64,000 nucleotides of DNA. Origin: Dasania marina DSM 21967. GTDB lineage: Bacteria > Pseudomonadota > Gammaproteobacteria > Pseudomonadales > Dasaniaceae. This document shows positions 6,766 to 16,201 of this stretch, piece after piece. Made by a program: the position numbers and the translations under genes. The stretch spans positions 81,824 through 145,823 of the forward strand of contig NZ_KB891585.1 in the NCBI RefSeq assembly GCF_000373485.1. Direction: 5' to 3'. Every line of letters begins with the position of its first letter. Position 1 is the stretch's first letter. The notes beneath the pieces are model-generated. The model searched no databases. It worked only from the letters and a program-made list of their open reading frames with translations, and was not told the DNA's origin.

Positions 6766-9582
6766 TTACAGTTGCTTAATGCTTTGCAGCTGCTGCTCTA
6801 GTTTGTCGACAGATTGTTGCTGAGCGGCCTGCTTTTCTTTTTCCTTGGCAACGACATCGGCTGGGGCTTTATCCATAAATTTAGGATTGTTGAGCTTACC
6901 CGAGATACGCGCCAAGTCTGTTGCTAGCTTATCGATTTCCTTAGTTAAACGGCTAATCTCGGCTTCCTTATCGATAAGGCCTGCCATGGGTACAAGAATT
7001 TCCATGCCACCCACTATCGCTGTGGCAGACATGGGCGCTTCTTCACCGGGGTTCAGCCAGGTAATGTGCTCTAGCTTGGCTAGGGTTTTGAGGAATTGTG
7101 CATTGCCATTGAGGCAGCGCTGGTCTTCTGCTGAGCCGTTTTTAAAGAATATCGGCAACTGCTTAGCGGGTGAGATGTTCATCTCGCCACGGATATTACG
7201 TATGCCCACGATCACGCCTTTTAACCAAGCAATATCGGCTTCGGCTAGCGTATCGATTTTACTGTCGTCGGCCTCTGGGTAGGCGGCCAGCATAATGGTT
7301 TCCCCTTGGGCGCCAGCGAGGGTTTTAATACGCTGCCAGATTTCTTCGGTAATAAAGGGCATTAGCGGATGGGCTAGGCGCAATATAGCTTCTAACACGC
7401 GTATCAAGGTGCGGCGGGTGCCTTTCTTTTGCGCGGCGCTGGCGTTGTCGTCCCATAGTACCGGTTTGGAGAGTTCCAGGTACCAGCTGCAGTACTCGTT
7501 CCAGATAAAATCATATAAAGCTTGTGACGCTAAATCTAAGCGATAGCTGTTGATACCGTCGGCAACAGCTTGCTCAACTTTTTGCAGCTCGCTAGTAATC
7601 CAGCGGTCGGCTAGTGATAGCTCGTAGCCGCCGTCATTGTCCTGGTCGCAATCTTGCTCTTCGGTGTTCATTAACACGTAGTTAGCGGCGTTCCAGATTT
7701 TATTACAGAAGTTGCGGAAGCCTTCGATGCGGCCAACATCAAAGTTAATATCGCGGCCGGTAGAGGCCAGCGAGTAGTAGGTGTAGCGCAGCGCGTCGGT
7801 GCCGTAGCCGTTAATGCCATCGGGAAACTCTTTGCGAGTTTGCTTCTCGACCTTTTCTTTCAAGCGCGGCTGCATCATGCCGGCAGTGCGCTTGGTGACT
7901 AGGGTTTCTAAGTCGATGCCGTCTATCAAGTCTATAGGGTCTAGCACGTTACCCTTGGACTTAGACATTTTAGCGCCGTGGCTATCGCGTACTAGGCCAT
8001 GCACATAAACGGTGTGGAAGGGCACTTCCTTTTTGAAATGCAGGGTCAGCATAATCATGCGTGCTACCCAGAAGAAGATAATGTCAAAACCAGTCACTAG
8101 CACATCGGTGGAGTGGAAGGTTTTCAAAAAGTCGGTTTGCTCAGGCCAGCCCAAGGTGCCGAAGGTCCACAGGCCAGAACTAAACCAGGTGTCTAGCACA
8201 TCGTTGTCTTGCTTGAGGTTGATATCGCCTAAATTATGCTTCTTGCGTACTTCGGCTTCGTCGCGGCCTACGTAAACATTGCCCGCGTCGTCATACCAAG
8301 CGGGGATGCGATGGCCCCACCACAGCTGCCGTGAAATACACCAATCTTGTATGTCGCGCATCCAAGAAAAGTACATGTTTTCATACTGTTGCGGAACAAA
8401 CTTAATGTCACCTCTCTCTACCGATTTAATGGCTTCATCCGCCAAAGGCTGGGTTTTTACATACCATTGGTCGGTGAGATAAGGTTCGATAACCACGTTG
8501 GTGCGGTCGCCGCGGGGGGTTTTTAATGTATGTGGGTCTATCTTGACTAGCAGGCCTAAGCTCTCAAACTCGGCGACTATTTGCTTGCGGGCGTCAAAGC
8601 GATCTAGCTTGTGGTAGCTCTCGGGCAGTGGCCTATCTTGCTGTTCTAGGCGTGTGCCGTCCATGCGGTAGGCGTCGGCCACGGCGCGTATGGCAGCGTC
8701 GTCGTCTAATACGTTAACCATGGGTAGGCTGTGGCGCTTGCCCATTTCATAATCGTTAAAGTCGTGGGCTGGGGTGATTTTAACGCAACCGGTGCCGAAT
8801 TCAGGGTCGACATAATCGTCGGCGATAATGGGTATTTCGCGATTCACTATCGGCAACATGATGGTTTTGCCGATCAAGTCTTTGTAGCGTTCGTCTTCCG
8901 GGTGCACTGCTACCGCTGTATCGCCCAGCATGGTTTCGGGGCGGGTGGTGGCAACCACCAAATAACCAGAGCCATCGGTAAGCGGGTATTTGAAGTGCCA
9001 CATGTGGCCTTGTTCTTCTTCTGACAACACTTCTAAGTCAGAGATGGCGGTGTGCAGTTTCGGATCCCAGTTAACCAGGCGTTTGCCACGGTAGATGAGA
9101 TCGTCGTCATAGAGTTGCACAAAGACTTCTTGTACCGCTTTGTAAAAACCCTCGTCCATGGTGAAGCGTTCACGACTCCAATCGGGTGAGGCACCTAAGC
9201 GACGTAGCTGTTGGGTGATGTTACCGCCGGATTCTTCTTTCCACTCCCAGACCCTTTCTAAAAACTTGTCGCGGCCTAAGTCGTGGCGGGTGACGCCTTC
9301 AGCGTCTAATAAACGTTCTACCACCATTTGGGTTGCGATACCGGCATGGTCGGTGCCCACTTGCCACAGGGTGTTTTTACCCTTCATGCGGTTGTAGCGG
9401 ATTAACGCATCCATAATGGCTTCTTGAAAGCCGTGGCCCATATGCAGGCTGCCGGTGACATTGGGGGGCGGAATCATAATGCAGTAGGGGTCGCCCTTAC
9501 CGGAGGGCTTGAAGTAGCCGCTGTTTTCCCAGTTTTGGTACCACTTAGTTTCAATGTCGGCGGGTTGGAAGGTTTTATCCAT
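6766..9582 (-). CDS. valS: valyl-tRNA synthetase
   Basis: This class I synthetase charges tRNA-Val and edits threonine. The 938-residue protein has the HIGH-type motif as HMGHG (47-51) within [15 protein letters not shown] and the KMSKS loop as KMSKSKGN. The editing (CP1) domain lies between, with the [14 protein letters not shown] block. A C-terminal coiled coil ([18 protein letters not shown] onward) matches the ValS arm. It is the last gene of pepA-holC-hypothetical-valS, the usual gammaproteobacterial order with one extra gene inserted, and is followed by its own terminator. Confidence 0.98.
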   Translation of the reverse strand: MDKTFQPADIETKWYQNWENSGYFKPSGKGDPYCIMIPPPNVTGSLHMGHGFQEAIMDALIRYNRMKGKNTLWQVGTDHAGIATQMVVERLLDAEGVTRHDLGRDKFLERVWEWKEESGGNITQQLRRLGASPDWSRERFTMDEGFYKAVQEVFVQLYDDDLIYRGKRLVNWDPKLHTAISDLEVLSEEEQGHMWHFKYPLTDGSGYLVVATTRPETMLGDTAVAVHPEDERYKDLIGKTIMLPIVNREIPIIADDYVDPEFGTGCVKITPAHDFNDYEMGKRHSLPMVNVLDDDAAIRAVADAYRMDGTRLEQQDRPLPESYHKLDRFDARKQIVAEFESLGLLVKIDPHTLKTPRGDRTNVVIEPYLTDQWYVKTQPLADEAIKSVERGDIKFVPQQYENMYFSWMRDIQDWCISRQLWWGHRIPAWYDDAGNVYVGRDEAEVRKKHNLGDINLKQDNDVLDTWFSSGLWTFGTLGWPEQTDFLKTFHSTDVLVTGFDIIFFWVARMIMLTLHFKKEVPFHTVYVHGLVRDSHGAKMSKSKGNVLDPIDLIDGIDLETLVTKRTAGMMQPRLKEKVEKQTRKEFPDGINGYGTDALRYTYYSLASTGRDINFDVGRIEGFRNFCNKIWNAANYVLMNTEEQDCDQDNDGGYELSLADRWITSELQKVEQAVADGINSYRLDLASQALYDFIWNEYCSWYLELSKPVLWDDNASAAQKKGTRRTLIRVLEAILRLAHPLMPFITEEIWQRIKTLAGAQGETIMLAAYPEADDSKIDTLAEADIAWLKGVIVGIRNIRGEMNISPAKQLPIFFKNGSAEDQRCLNGNAQFLKTLAKLEHITWLNPGEEAPMSATAIVGGMEILVPMAGLIDKEAEISRLTKEIDKLATDLARISGKLNNPKFMDKAPADVVAKEKEKQAAQQQSVDKLEQQLQSIKQL

Positions 9583-9730
9583 GCGTAATATCTATGCTCA
9601 AGGTTGTATCTAGGGGCCGGAGATGCAGTCGCAGCTGAGAAGAGGCGTTACTGCATAGTATGGCGCGGTTTAAAGCCGACCAGTATACAGTGAGATAGGG
9701 TTCGCCCCAACCGTAAATAGGGGGCGTTCG

Positions 9731-10312
9731 TTACTTATTGAGGTGTTTTTCGGCTAATTCGCGAATCATCTCTGGGGCGAGTTGCGACAGTTGCGTGCGC
9801 AGGCGGGCTTCCAGCTCGGGGATCATCTCGTCCACCAGTTCTTGCACGATTAAGGGGATGTTACTGTGGTAATTACTGTTGCGCGGGTTGTTGGGGTTGA
9901 AATTAGGCTTGGGAATGGCTGCTGCTGTAGCTGTGGGTAGTATGTCTTCCAGCAAGGGGAATAAGTCGGTTTGCTCGTCTTCGTTGTGCTGGTTTATTGG
10001 TGGGGTGAGATCGCTAAGGTCATTGTCGAGTCGTGTCTCGGCGGCGTTGTCATTTGGATCGCTAAAAATACGATCTAGGTCGAATAGGCTAGGGGTGCTA
10101 GCAGCGATGTTATCGATTGCGCCAACGTTTTCACTTAGGCTGCTTTGCTGATCGATGACTACATCCTCTAGCATCGGTATATCGGCCGCGCTGGCATTGT
10201 GCGCCTTTAAGCCCAAGAGTGTGTTGTTGACGGGTTCGGCGTCGTCCAATATGTCAATGATGGACTCTAGCTCAACTAAAAGCGTTTGTTGCGGATTGCC
10301 TATGTTTTGCAT
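9731..10312 (-). CDS. hypothetical acidic protein between holC and valS
   Basis: I do not recognise a named family. The 193-residue protein is strongly acidic and low in complexity for residues ~1-140, which look disordered. An alpha-helical tail from about 150 reads LIVQELVDEMIPELEAR followed by LAPEMIRELAEKHLNK. There is no signal peptide or membrane segment. The start has a clear GAGG site seven bases upstream. Pseudomonads also carry an uncharacterised gene at this place, so a role tied to the clamp-loader or translation genes is possible but unproven. The conserved part is probably the C-terminal helix. Confidence 0.75.
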   Translation of the reverse strand: MQNIGNPQQTLLVELESIIDILDDAEPVNNTLLGLKAHNASAADIPMLEDVVIDQQSSLSENVGAIDNIAASTPSLFDLDRIFSDPNDNAAETRLDNDLSDLTPPINQHNEDEQTDLFPLLEDILPTATAAAIPKPNFNPNNPRNSNYHSNIPLIVQELVDEMIPELEARLRTQLSQLAPEMIRELAEKHLNK

Positions 10313-10362
10313 GGCTTACCTCAATCAGATGTTATTTTTATTGTTGTTGTGGCTTAAAGAGC

Positions 10363-10806
10363 TTATTGCGCTAGTTGATGCGTTTTAACTTCGTAGCCAC
10401 GCTCTCGATAATAGCGAAAGTTGTCGCGCGTGGCTTGTTTAATTTTTTCGTGTTGCACCACGATTTCACTAACCCGTTGGAAGCGGCTGAAAAAATCCGG
10501 CACCTGATTCGACAGATTAATCATTACATCGTGATAAGACTCGGGTGGCAGGCCTGTACTTAAAATAATTTCGCCTTCAGCCAGCGGCGGCTGGCCTTCT
10601 GCTAGAGGGTAGTAGCGGTGCGGCAAAAAGCTGTTGGCACGAAAAGACCACAGCATCTGGTCCAGCTTGTCTAATTGCGGCTGGCTGCTGCCGTGAACAA
10701 ATACGGCGTTACCCAGCCTATAGGCTTTTTCTATCAAGCGGCAGGCAAACAAATAGCGTTGCTGCACCGCCTCGTGGTCTAACACATAAAAGTCTATCTT
10801 GGTCAT
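10363..10806 (-). CDS. holC: DNA polymerase III chi subunit
   Basis: Chi links the clamp loader to single-strand binding protein at the replication fork, together with psi. The 147-residue length and the opening TKIDFYVLDHEAVQQRYLFACRL are typical. The middle block QMLWSFRANSFLPHRYY and the GEIILSTGLPP segment are family landmarks. It starts nine bases after the pepA stop on the same strand, the standard pepA-holC-valS arrangement. No psi gene (holD) is present in the window. Confidence 0.93.
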   Translation of the reverse strand: MTKIDFYVLDHEAVQQRYLFACRLIEKAYRLGNAVFVHGSSQPQLDKLDQMLWSFRANSFLPHRYYPLAEGQPPLAEGEIILSTGLPPESYHDVMINLSNQVPDFFSRFQRVSEIVVQHEKIKQATRDNFRYYRERGYEVKTHQLAQ

Positions 10807-10815
10807 GGGCTGATT

Positions 10816-12315
10816 TTAGCCTTGGCTTTTATTAATTAAACTTTTATTGATTAAGTATTGACTAAGCAGGGCCACGGGGCGGCCGGTAGCGCCTTTTTTG
10901 GGGCCAGAGACCCACGCCGTGCCAGCTATATCCATATGCGCCCAGCGATAAGCTTTGGTAAAACGCGATAAGAAGCAGGCAGCAGTGACGCTGCCGGCTT
11001 CTGGCCCACCTATGTTGGCGATATCGGCAAAGTTGCTGTTGAGCTGGGGTTGGTATTCATCCCACAGTGGCATATGCCAAGCGCGGTCACCGCTAGCTTC
11101 ACCGGCGGCGATCAATTCGGCGGCAAAGTCATCTTGGTTGCTGTATAGGCCGGTGGCGTGTGAGCCTAGCGCAACTACGCAGGCACCGGTTAACGTGGCG
11201 ATATCGATCACCGACTGCGGCTTAAAGCGCTCGGCATAGGTAAGCGCGTCGCATAATACCAAGCGACCTTCAGCATCGGTATTAAGTACTTCTATAGTTT
11301 GCCCTGACATGCTGGTGACGACATCACCAGGTTTAGTAGCGTTGCCGTTGGGCATGTTTTCGGCGGCGGCAATAATGGCAACCACATTGATAGGCAGGGC
11401 CAGTTCTACCAGTGTGTTCATCGCGCCCATTACACTGGCGGCACCACACATATCGTATTTCATCTCATCCATTTTGGCGCCGGGTTTAAGGCTGATGCCA
11501 CCGGTGTCAAAGGTAATGCCTTTACCGACTAAGATATGGGGTTGCTGTTTTTTAGCAGCTCCTTGGTATTCCATGATAATGAATTTGGCGGGCTCGCTGC
11601 TGCCGGCAGTCACCGATAGTAATGAGCCCATGCCCAGTTCGCGCATTTTCTTTTCTTCAAGAATGGTGGTTTTTAGAGCGCTGTTGTTGCGGGCTAAGTT
11701 CTTGGCTTGTTTGGCGAGGTAGCTGGGGGTACAAATATTAGCCGGCAGGTTGCCCAGTTCGCGGGCGACGTTCATCCCTAAGCCTACTGCGCTGCCAGTA
11801 GCGGCGGCGGATTTGAGCTTGGCGTTGGGTTTTTGCGCCAGAGTTAGCGTTTTAAAGCTGGGTTTGGTCGGTTTTTTACTTAAGGTGGCGTTGTAGCTAT
11901 AACTGCTCAGGGCTATGGCTCTAGCAATTTGCTCGCTGAGCCATTCTGGGCTGCGGCCAGCGACAGATAAACTTTCAGAGAGTAAGGTGGCGCTTTTGAT
12001 GTGAGCGTTGTTAAGTTGTTCCAACAGGGTGTTGATGATTTTTTTAACGTCGGCGGGGCTAATCTCGCTGTTATCGCCACAACCTAGTAGCAACAGGCGC
12101 TGGGCTTTAATGCCGGTAACATGGGGTAGCAGTAAGGCCTCGCCGGCTTTGCCGCTGATGTCGCCGCGTTTTAACAGCTGCGTGAGGTTGTTATGGCCGG
12201 CATGGTCTAGGCTTTGGGCGGCACTACTCAGTTTGCCATCGGTGTATACGGGAACAATTAAACAGTCGCTTTTGTGAAGTTCAGGTTGCGCTATAGATTT
12301 AATATTAACAGTCAT
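10816..12315 (-). CDS. pepA: leucyl aminopeptidase (cytosol aminopeptidase, M17)
   Basis: This hexameric two-metal aminopeptidase removes N-terminal residues from peptides; in E. coli PepA also binds DNA in Xer recombination. The family signature NTDAEGRL is intact, as are the metal-binding blocks VGKGITFDTGG and SLKPGAKMDEMKYDM. I start at the ATG at 12315 (MTVNIKSIAQ, about 499 residues), the family-like beginning; a frame open to 12375 adds 20 unrelated residues. It is divergent from lptF, with which it shares an intergenic region of about 150 bp. Confidence 0.95.
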   Translation of the reverse strand: MTVNIKSIAQPELHKSDCLIVPVYTDGKLSSAAQSLDHAGHNNLTQLLKRGDISGKAGEALLLPHVTGIKAQRLLLLGCGDNSEISPADVKKIINTLLEQLNNAHIKSATLLSESLSVAGRSPEWLSEQIARAIALSSYSYNATLSKKPTKPSFKTLTLAQKPNAKLKSAAATGSAVGLGMNVARELGNLPANICTPSYLAKQAKNLARNNSALKTTILEEKKMRELGMGSLLSVTAGSSEPAKFIIMEYQGAAKKQQPHILVGKGITFDTGGISLKPGAKMDEMKYDMCGAASVMGAMNTLVELALPINVVAIIAAAENMPNGNATKPGDVVTSMSGQTIEVLNTDAEGRLVLCDALTYAERFKPQSVIDIATLTGACVVALGSHATGLYSNQDDFAAELIAAGEASGDRAWHMPLWDEYQPQLNSNFADIANIGGPEAGSVTAACFLSRFTKAYRWAHMDIAGTAWVSGPKKGATGRPVALLSQYLINKSLINKSQG

Positions 12316-12466
12316 ATATATACTCACAAGACAAGTTTGATTGTTTGATAGATAATGCCGCTTCATAATTATCATGCTTGGCAGCTGCGGCGCTTACGGC
12401 TGCGTGCTAGTGTAATTGTTCATCGCTGCAGTTAACAGCCTAGAGGCGTACAAGGGTCCAATTAGC

Positions 12467-13576
12467 TTGATTTTATTTCGTTATTTAAGTCGTGAAATTT
12501 TTACTTCGACCTTTGCGGTAAGTTTGACCTTATTGGTCATAGTGATGAGCGGTCGCTTGGTAAAATATTTAGCCGAAGCGGCGGCGGGGGATCTTTCCCC
12601 CGATGTGTTACTGAGTATTATGTTATTTCGCGTGCCCAGCTTTTTAGAGTTGGTGCTGCCTCTGGGTTTATTTATCGGCATATTGCTGGCCTATGGCCGC
12701 TTATATGTGGATAGCGAAATGACGGTGATGTCGGCCTGTGGCTTGTCGGTTAGTCGCCTAGCGGCCTATACCTTGGCACCAGCCTGCTGCTTGGCCTTGC
12801 TAGTGGGGTATATCAGCCTCTATGTTAGCCCCGCCGGTATTGCTAAGGTGAATGGTATTTTTGATAGCTTAGAAGCCAGTAGTGGCTTGGAATCGGTGGT
12901 GTCGGGTCGGTTTCGGGTCGATCAAAAATCCGGCAGGGTAACCTATGTTAAATCCTTTACCAACGACAAAAAATTAATGAAAGAGGTGTTCACTGCCGAC
13001 CCGCATATCTCCGATGACGGCCGCGTACAGCACCATGTGATTTTGGCCGAGCAGGGCTATATAGATATACCCGAACAGTACGATGCCCGTTATTTAGTGA
13101 TGGAAAATGGCCGTCGCTATGAGGGCCAGCCCGGCGAGAGTGATTTTCAAATCACCGAATTTGCCCAATATGGTCAGCGTTTAAAAGAGCGGCAGGTGCG
13201 CAAGCGTCGAAGTGAAAGAGCGGATGCCTTACCTTTATCGGCATTAATTGAATCAAATCACCTCCGCGATCAGGCGGCTTTACAGTGGCGTATTTCTTTG
13301 GCGATATTAGTTCCCATTATTTCCCTAATAGCGTTAGCGTTGAGCAAAACCACGCATAGGCAGGGGCGCTATGTCAAAATGCTGCCCGCGTTTTTAATTT
13401 ATATTATTTATATCGTGGCATTGAATGCTGCAAGGGATGCCGTTGAAAAAGGTGACTTACCTTTAAGCTGGGGTATGTGGTGGGTGCATCTTATCTTTTT
13501 GGCTATGGCTATCGTGCTGCTGTATGGCGGTAACTGGTGGCGCAGTTTACGCGCGCCTAAGGCGGGCCGCCCATGA
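12467..13576 (+). CDS. lptF: LPS export permease LptF
   Basis: LptF is an inner-membrane permease of the LptB2FG complex that pulls lipopolysaccharide from the inner membrane to the LptC/A bridge. The protein shows the expected six helices: about residues 10-40, 45-70 and 85-115, then three after ~290. A periplasmic beta-jellyroll lies between them. No ATG fits. The family start aligns with LILFRYLSRE, so I choose the TTG at 12467, which has AAGGG ten bases upstream. An alternative TTG at 12416 adds 17 residues. The stop overlaps the lptG ATG by four bases. Confidence 0.9.
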   Translation: MILFRYLSREIFTSTFAVSLTLLVIVMSGRLVKYLAEAAAGDLSPDVLLSIMLFRVPSFLELVLPLGLFIGILLAYGRLYVDSEMTVMSACGLSVSRLAAYTLAPACCLALLVGYISLYVSPAGIAKVNGIFDSLEASSGLESVVSGRFRVDQKSGRVTYVKSFTNDKKLMKEVFTADPHISDDGRVQHHVILAEQGYIDIPEQYDARYLVMENGRRYEGQPGESDFQITEFAQYGQRLKERQVRKRRSERADALPLSALIESNHLRDQAALQWRISLAILVPIISLIALALSKTTHRQGRYVKMLPAFLIYIIYIVALNAARDAVEKGDLPLSWGMWWVHLIFLAMAIVLLYGGNWWRSLRAPKAGRP

Positions 13577-14634
13577 AAAAGCTTAATCGCTATGTTAGTC
13601 AGATAGTAGGCTCGGCTATTTTAATGGTGTTGGTAGTCATTCTAGGTTTAGATGCTATAGCCTCTATTATCGATGAAATGGAAAACATCGAAGCCGGTTA
13701 TACCTTTTGGGCCGCGCTAAAGTTTGTGCTGTATTCGGTACCGGGTGATGTTTATGAGTTTTTGCCCTTTGCTGCGTTAGTGGGTAGCTTGGCGGGCTTA
13801 GGCGCGCTGGCCAATAACAGCGAGTTGGTGGTGATCCGCAGTGCCGGCGTGTCTACTGGCCGTATTTTGTGGATGGTAATGCGCCCCGCGCTGGTGATTA
13901 CTGCGCTGGGTTTTTTGATCAGCGAATATGTGGCCCCCCATACCGAAAGCATAGCCAAAAGTGAGCGCGGTATTGCGCTGCGTGGCGATGCTAATGTGGT
14001 GAGTCGGGAAGGCTTGTGGCATAGAGAGGGCAGCCACTATATGCACTTTGATGTGGTACAGCCCAACGGGGTGTTATACGGTATTAAAATTTACCAGTAC
14101 GGCGACAATAGAGAGTTGCTAGTGGCCACGCAGGCAGAGCGAGCTATTTATCAACAGGGCCAATGGTTGCTGGAAGATATAGACGAAAGCCGTTTTGTTG
14201 ATGGCCGCGTGCAAACCCAACATTTACCTTTTAGAGTTTGGCAAACCGAGCTATCACCTCAGTTGTTGAGTATTTTGGTGTTAGACCCGTTGGATTTATC
14301 CGTGCGGGGTCTGTGGGATTATAGTCATTATTTAGAACAGCAGGGTTTAAATAATGGCTCTTACTTATTGGCGTTTTGGAAGAAGGTGCTACAGCCTCTT
14401 TCCACCTTAACGCTGGTGTTGGTGGCTATCTCCTTCATCTTTGGCCCTTTGCGTGAAGTGACTATGGGCTTTCGCGTGTTTGTAGGCGTGTTGGTGGGGA
14501 TAGTGTTTAGAACCACCCAAGATATGTTGGGCCCCGCCAGCCTGGTATACGGCTTTGAGCCGGTTTATGCCTCGGGCATACCGATAGTGGTGTGCGCCTT
14601 ATTCGGGGTGTTGCTACTACGCAGGGCGGCTTAG
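13573..14634 (+). CDS. lptG: LPS export permease LptG
   Basis: LptG is the partner permease of LptF in the lipopolysaccharide ABC exporter. It has 353 residues, the normal size. It begins MKKLNRYVSQIVGSAI with helix 1, has membrane segments near 60-80 and 100-122, a periplasmic domain from ~125 to 265, and three C-terminal helices. The gene overlaps lptF by ATGA, implying coupled translation. The pair is divergent from pepA, the classic order. A terminator hairpin begins within its last codons. Confidence 0.95.
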   Translation: MKKLNRYVSQIVGSAILMVLVVILGLDAIASIIDEMENIEAGYTFWAALKFVLYSVPGDVYEFLPFAALVGSLAGLGALANNSELVVIRSAGVSTGRILWMVMRPALVITALGFLISEYVAPHTESIAKSERGIALRGDANVVSREGLWHREGSHYMHFDVVQPNGVLYGIKIYQYGDNRELLVATQAERAIYQQGQWLLEDIDESRFVDGRVQTQHLPFRVWQTELSPQLLSILVLDPLDLSVRGLWDYSHYLEQQGLNNGSYLLAFWKKVLQPLSTLTLVLVAISFIFGPLREVTMGFRVFVGVLVGIVFRTTQDMLGPASLVYGFEPVYASGIPIVVCALFGVLLLRRAA

Positions 14635-14655
14635 GTCCGCCCTGTTAGGTTTCTT
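14622..14655 (+). terminator. terminator at the end of lptFG
   Basis: CAGGGCGG (14622-14629) and CCGCCCTG (14637-14644) form an eight-pair stem around a loop containing the lptG stop, followed by TTAGGTTTCTTT. The tail is interrupted, so strength is uncertain. Confidence 0.6.
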
Positions 14656-14665
14656 TACGCGACTG

Positions 14666-15142
14666 TTACTGCGTTTTACTGAGTTGCAAAACGCGGGTTT
14701 TTGACCAGCGGTCGTGCCAAGTAAGCTGTTCTTTATCTATCCACAGCCACCAGTACCCCATGCCTAAACAGGCAAAAGAGATAGTCGCGTACAGCAGCCG
14801 CAGTAGGCACTCTTTGATGGTGGGTGCTTGGTTGTGGCGATTAACCAGTTTCAGTTTCCAGGCCTGCATGCCCAGTGTTTGGCCCTGTTTACGCCAAAAA
14901 ACACTAAAAAATAATACCACTATGAATAGCAGATACAGTTGGAAAGCCAGCCCTGTCATCAGTGGATGTAGCTCATGAACTACATCACCATTGGCGTTTT
15001 GCTGCTGGCTGCCGCTGAGTAGCAGGGCGGGGATAAGCGTGGCAGTAAACAGCACGCCAAAAAGCAGTAGGGTATCGTAAAGCATGGCGGCAAAGCGTTT
15101 GACTAGGCCGGCGTTAGGGGCGGAACTGAGCGTGTTGTTCAT
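14666..15142 (-). CDS. RDD-family membrane protein
   Basis: This small integral membrane protein of the RDD family has no settled function; some relatives have been linked to Na+(Li+)/H+ antiport. The hallmark segment AGLVKRFAAMLYDTLLLFG opens the domain (R, then D in helix 1). Helices run at about 20-45, 65-90 and 120-140, and GQTLGMQAWKLKLV is the conserved loop. I choose the ATG at 15142 (158 residues) over the TTG at 15178. It ends convergently with lptG about 30 bp away. Confidence 0.85.
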   Translation of the reverse strand: MNNTLSSAPNAGLVKRFAAMLYDTLLLFGVLFTATLIPALLLSGSQQQNANGDVVHELHPLMTGLAFQLYLLFIVVLFFSVFWRKQGQTLGMQAWKLKLVNRHNQAPTIKECLLRLLYATISFACLGMGYWWLWIDKEQLTWHDRWSKTRVLQLSKTQ

Positions 15143-15226
15143 AGCAGATGGCTTCTGGCTTAATCGCTGGGCGCGCAATAGTAGCAGAATACTATCAGCG
15201 CACCCAGTGTCGCTAAGCTTGCCGAC

Positions 15227-15970
15227 TTAGGGTTTTAGGCTGAGGTGCGAAGTGTCTGGCGCGGGCGGCGCACTGGGTTTTTTCTCTGTTAGCAAGTCAG
15301 CGCCGGCAGGGGCCAGGCTAATACCGCTAATGTCGGGATTAAGCTCAGGCAAGTCCGGATGTAGCTCTTCTAATATCGCGCCTGCCGGCGCCAAGGTGAT
15401 GTCGTCTATATCTAGGGGTAGGGGCACTGCTTCGGGCCGCGGCTCGCTGAGCATATCGGCGCCTACTTCGGCGACACTGATGTGGGAGGTGTCGGGTGGC
15501 GCTGGTGCAACGGCGCTGGCGGGCTCGATAGTCTCTAAAAAAGGCGAGCTAAGTCTGATGTTGCTGGTATCGATATTAGCGGTCGCTACTACCCGCCGTT
15601 CGTGAGCGGCCAGTACATCACTGCCTACCGGGGCGATAGTCAGCGTCCCTTGCTCAGCGGCGGCGGTAGTTGGTGGCACAACCGCGTTCGCTGTTGTGGC
15701 GGTTACAGGTGGGGCCGCAGCGGCGGCATCGCTACTCATTTTAAATAATATGGATAAACCCGCTTTGCGTAGCACGGCTTTATATTTAAGCGCAGCATCT
15801 TTAGCTAAGCCGCGTTTAAGAATATGGGTTTGGCCGTTAAAGAGGTGAGCTATTTTAGCCGGCTGGGTTTTAAACAGCTGTGCCACGGCTTGTTGCGCCT
15901 GCTCGGGGCTGATGTCGTCGACTAGCTTACCGGTAAAGTAGACATCGTATAGGGGTTGTTGCTGGTCCAT
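15227..15970 (-). CDS. hypothetical protein with six ~26-residue repeats
   Basis: I do not recognise a named family. Residues 1-80 form a compact basic domain (YDVYFTGKLVDDISPEQA, then LFKTQPAKIAHLFNGQ). Residues 81-107 are an Ala/Thr/Pro linker. From 109 a degenerate unit like DTSHISLAPAGADLLxE recurs at about 109, 137, 163, 190, 216 and 242, a period of 26-28 residues; the last unit is cut by the stop. The repeats are acidic and proline-rich. No signal peptide or membrane helix is present, so a cytoplasmic scaffold or binding tail is possible. It lies next to the RDD gene on the same strand with about an 85 bp gap. Confidence 0.75.
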   Translation of the reverse strand: MDQQQPLYDVYFTGKLVDDISPEQAQQAVAQLFKTQPAKIAHLFNGQTHILKRGLAKDAALKYKAVLRKAGLSILFKMSSDAAAAAPPVTATTANAVVPPTTAAAEQGTLTIAPVGSDVLAAHERRVVATANIDTSNIRLSSPFLETIEPASAVAPAPPDTSHISVAEVGADMLSEPRPEAVPLPLDIDDITLAPAGAILEELHPDLPELNPDISGISLAPAGADLLTEKKPSAPPAPDTSHLSLKP

Positions 15971-16201
15971 AGTTGTTATTGGCTCTTAATACTGAGTAAT
16001 GGCTCTAGTATAGAAGAGCTAGTAGCCATATTGCACGCTTTGTGTGCGGCGCTAGTGTAGCCATCAGTAACTGTACTTATAGGTTTTTGTGATTGGCTGC
16101 ACAGTTTTTGCCTTGCACTGTTATCAGTTGTTAAATGTACTGGTTGAAAACTAGGGTTGATCTAGTATAGCGCTTACTTCTGTTGTTATTGAGGTCGTCC
16201 C

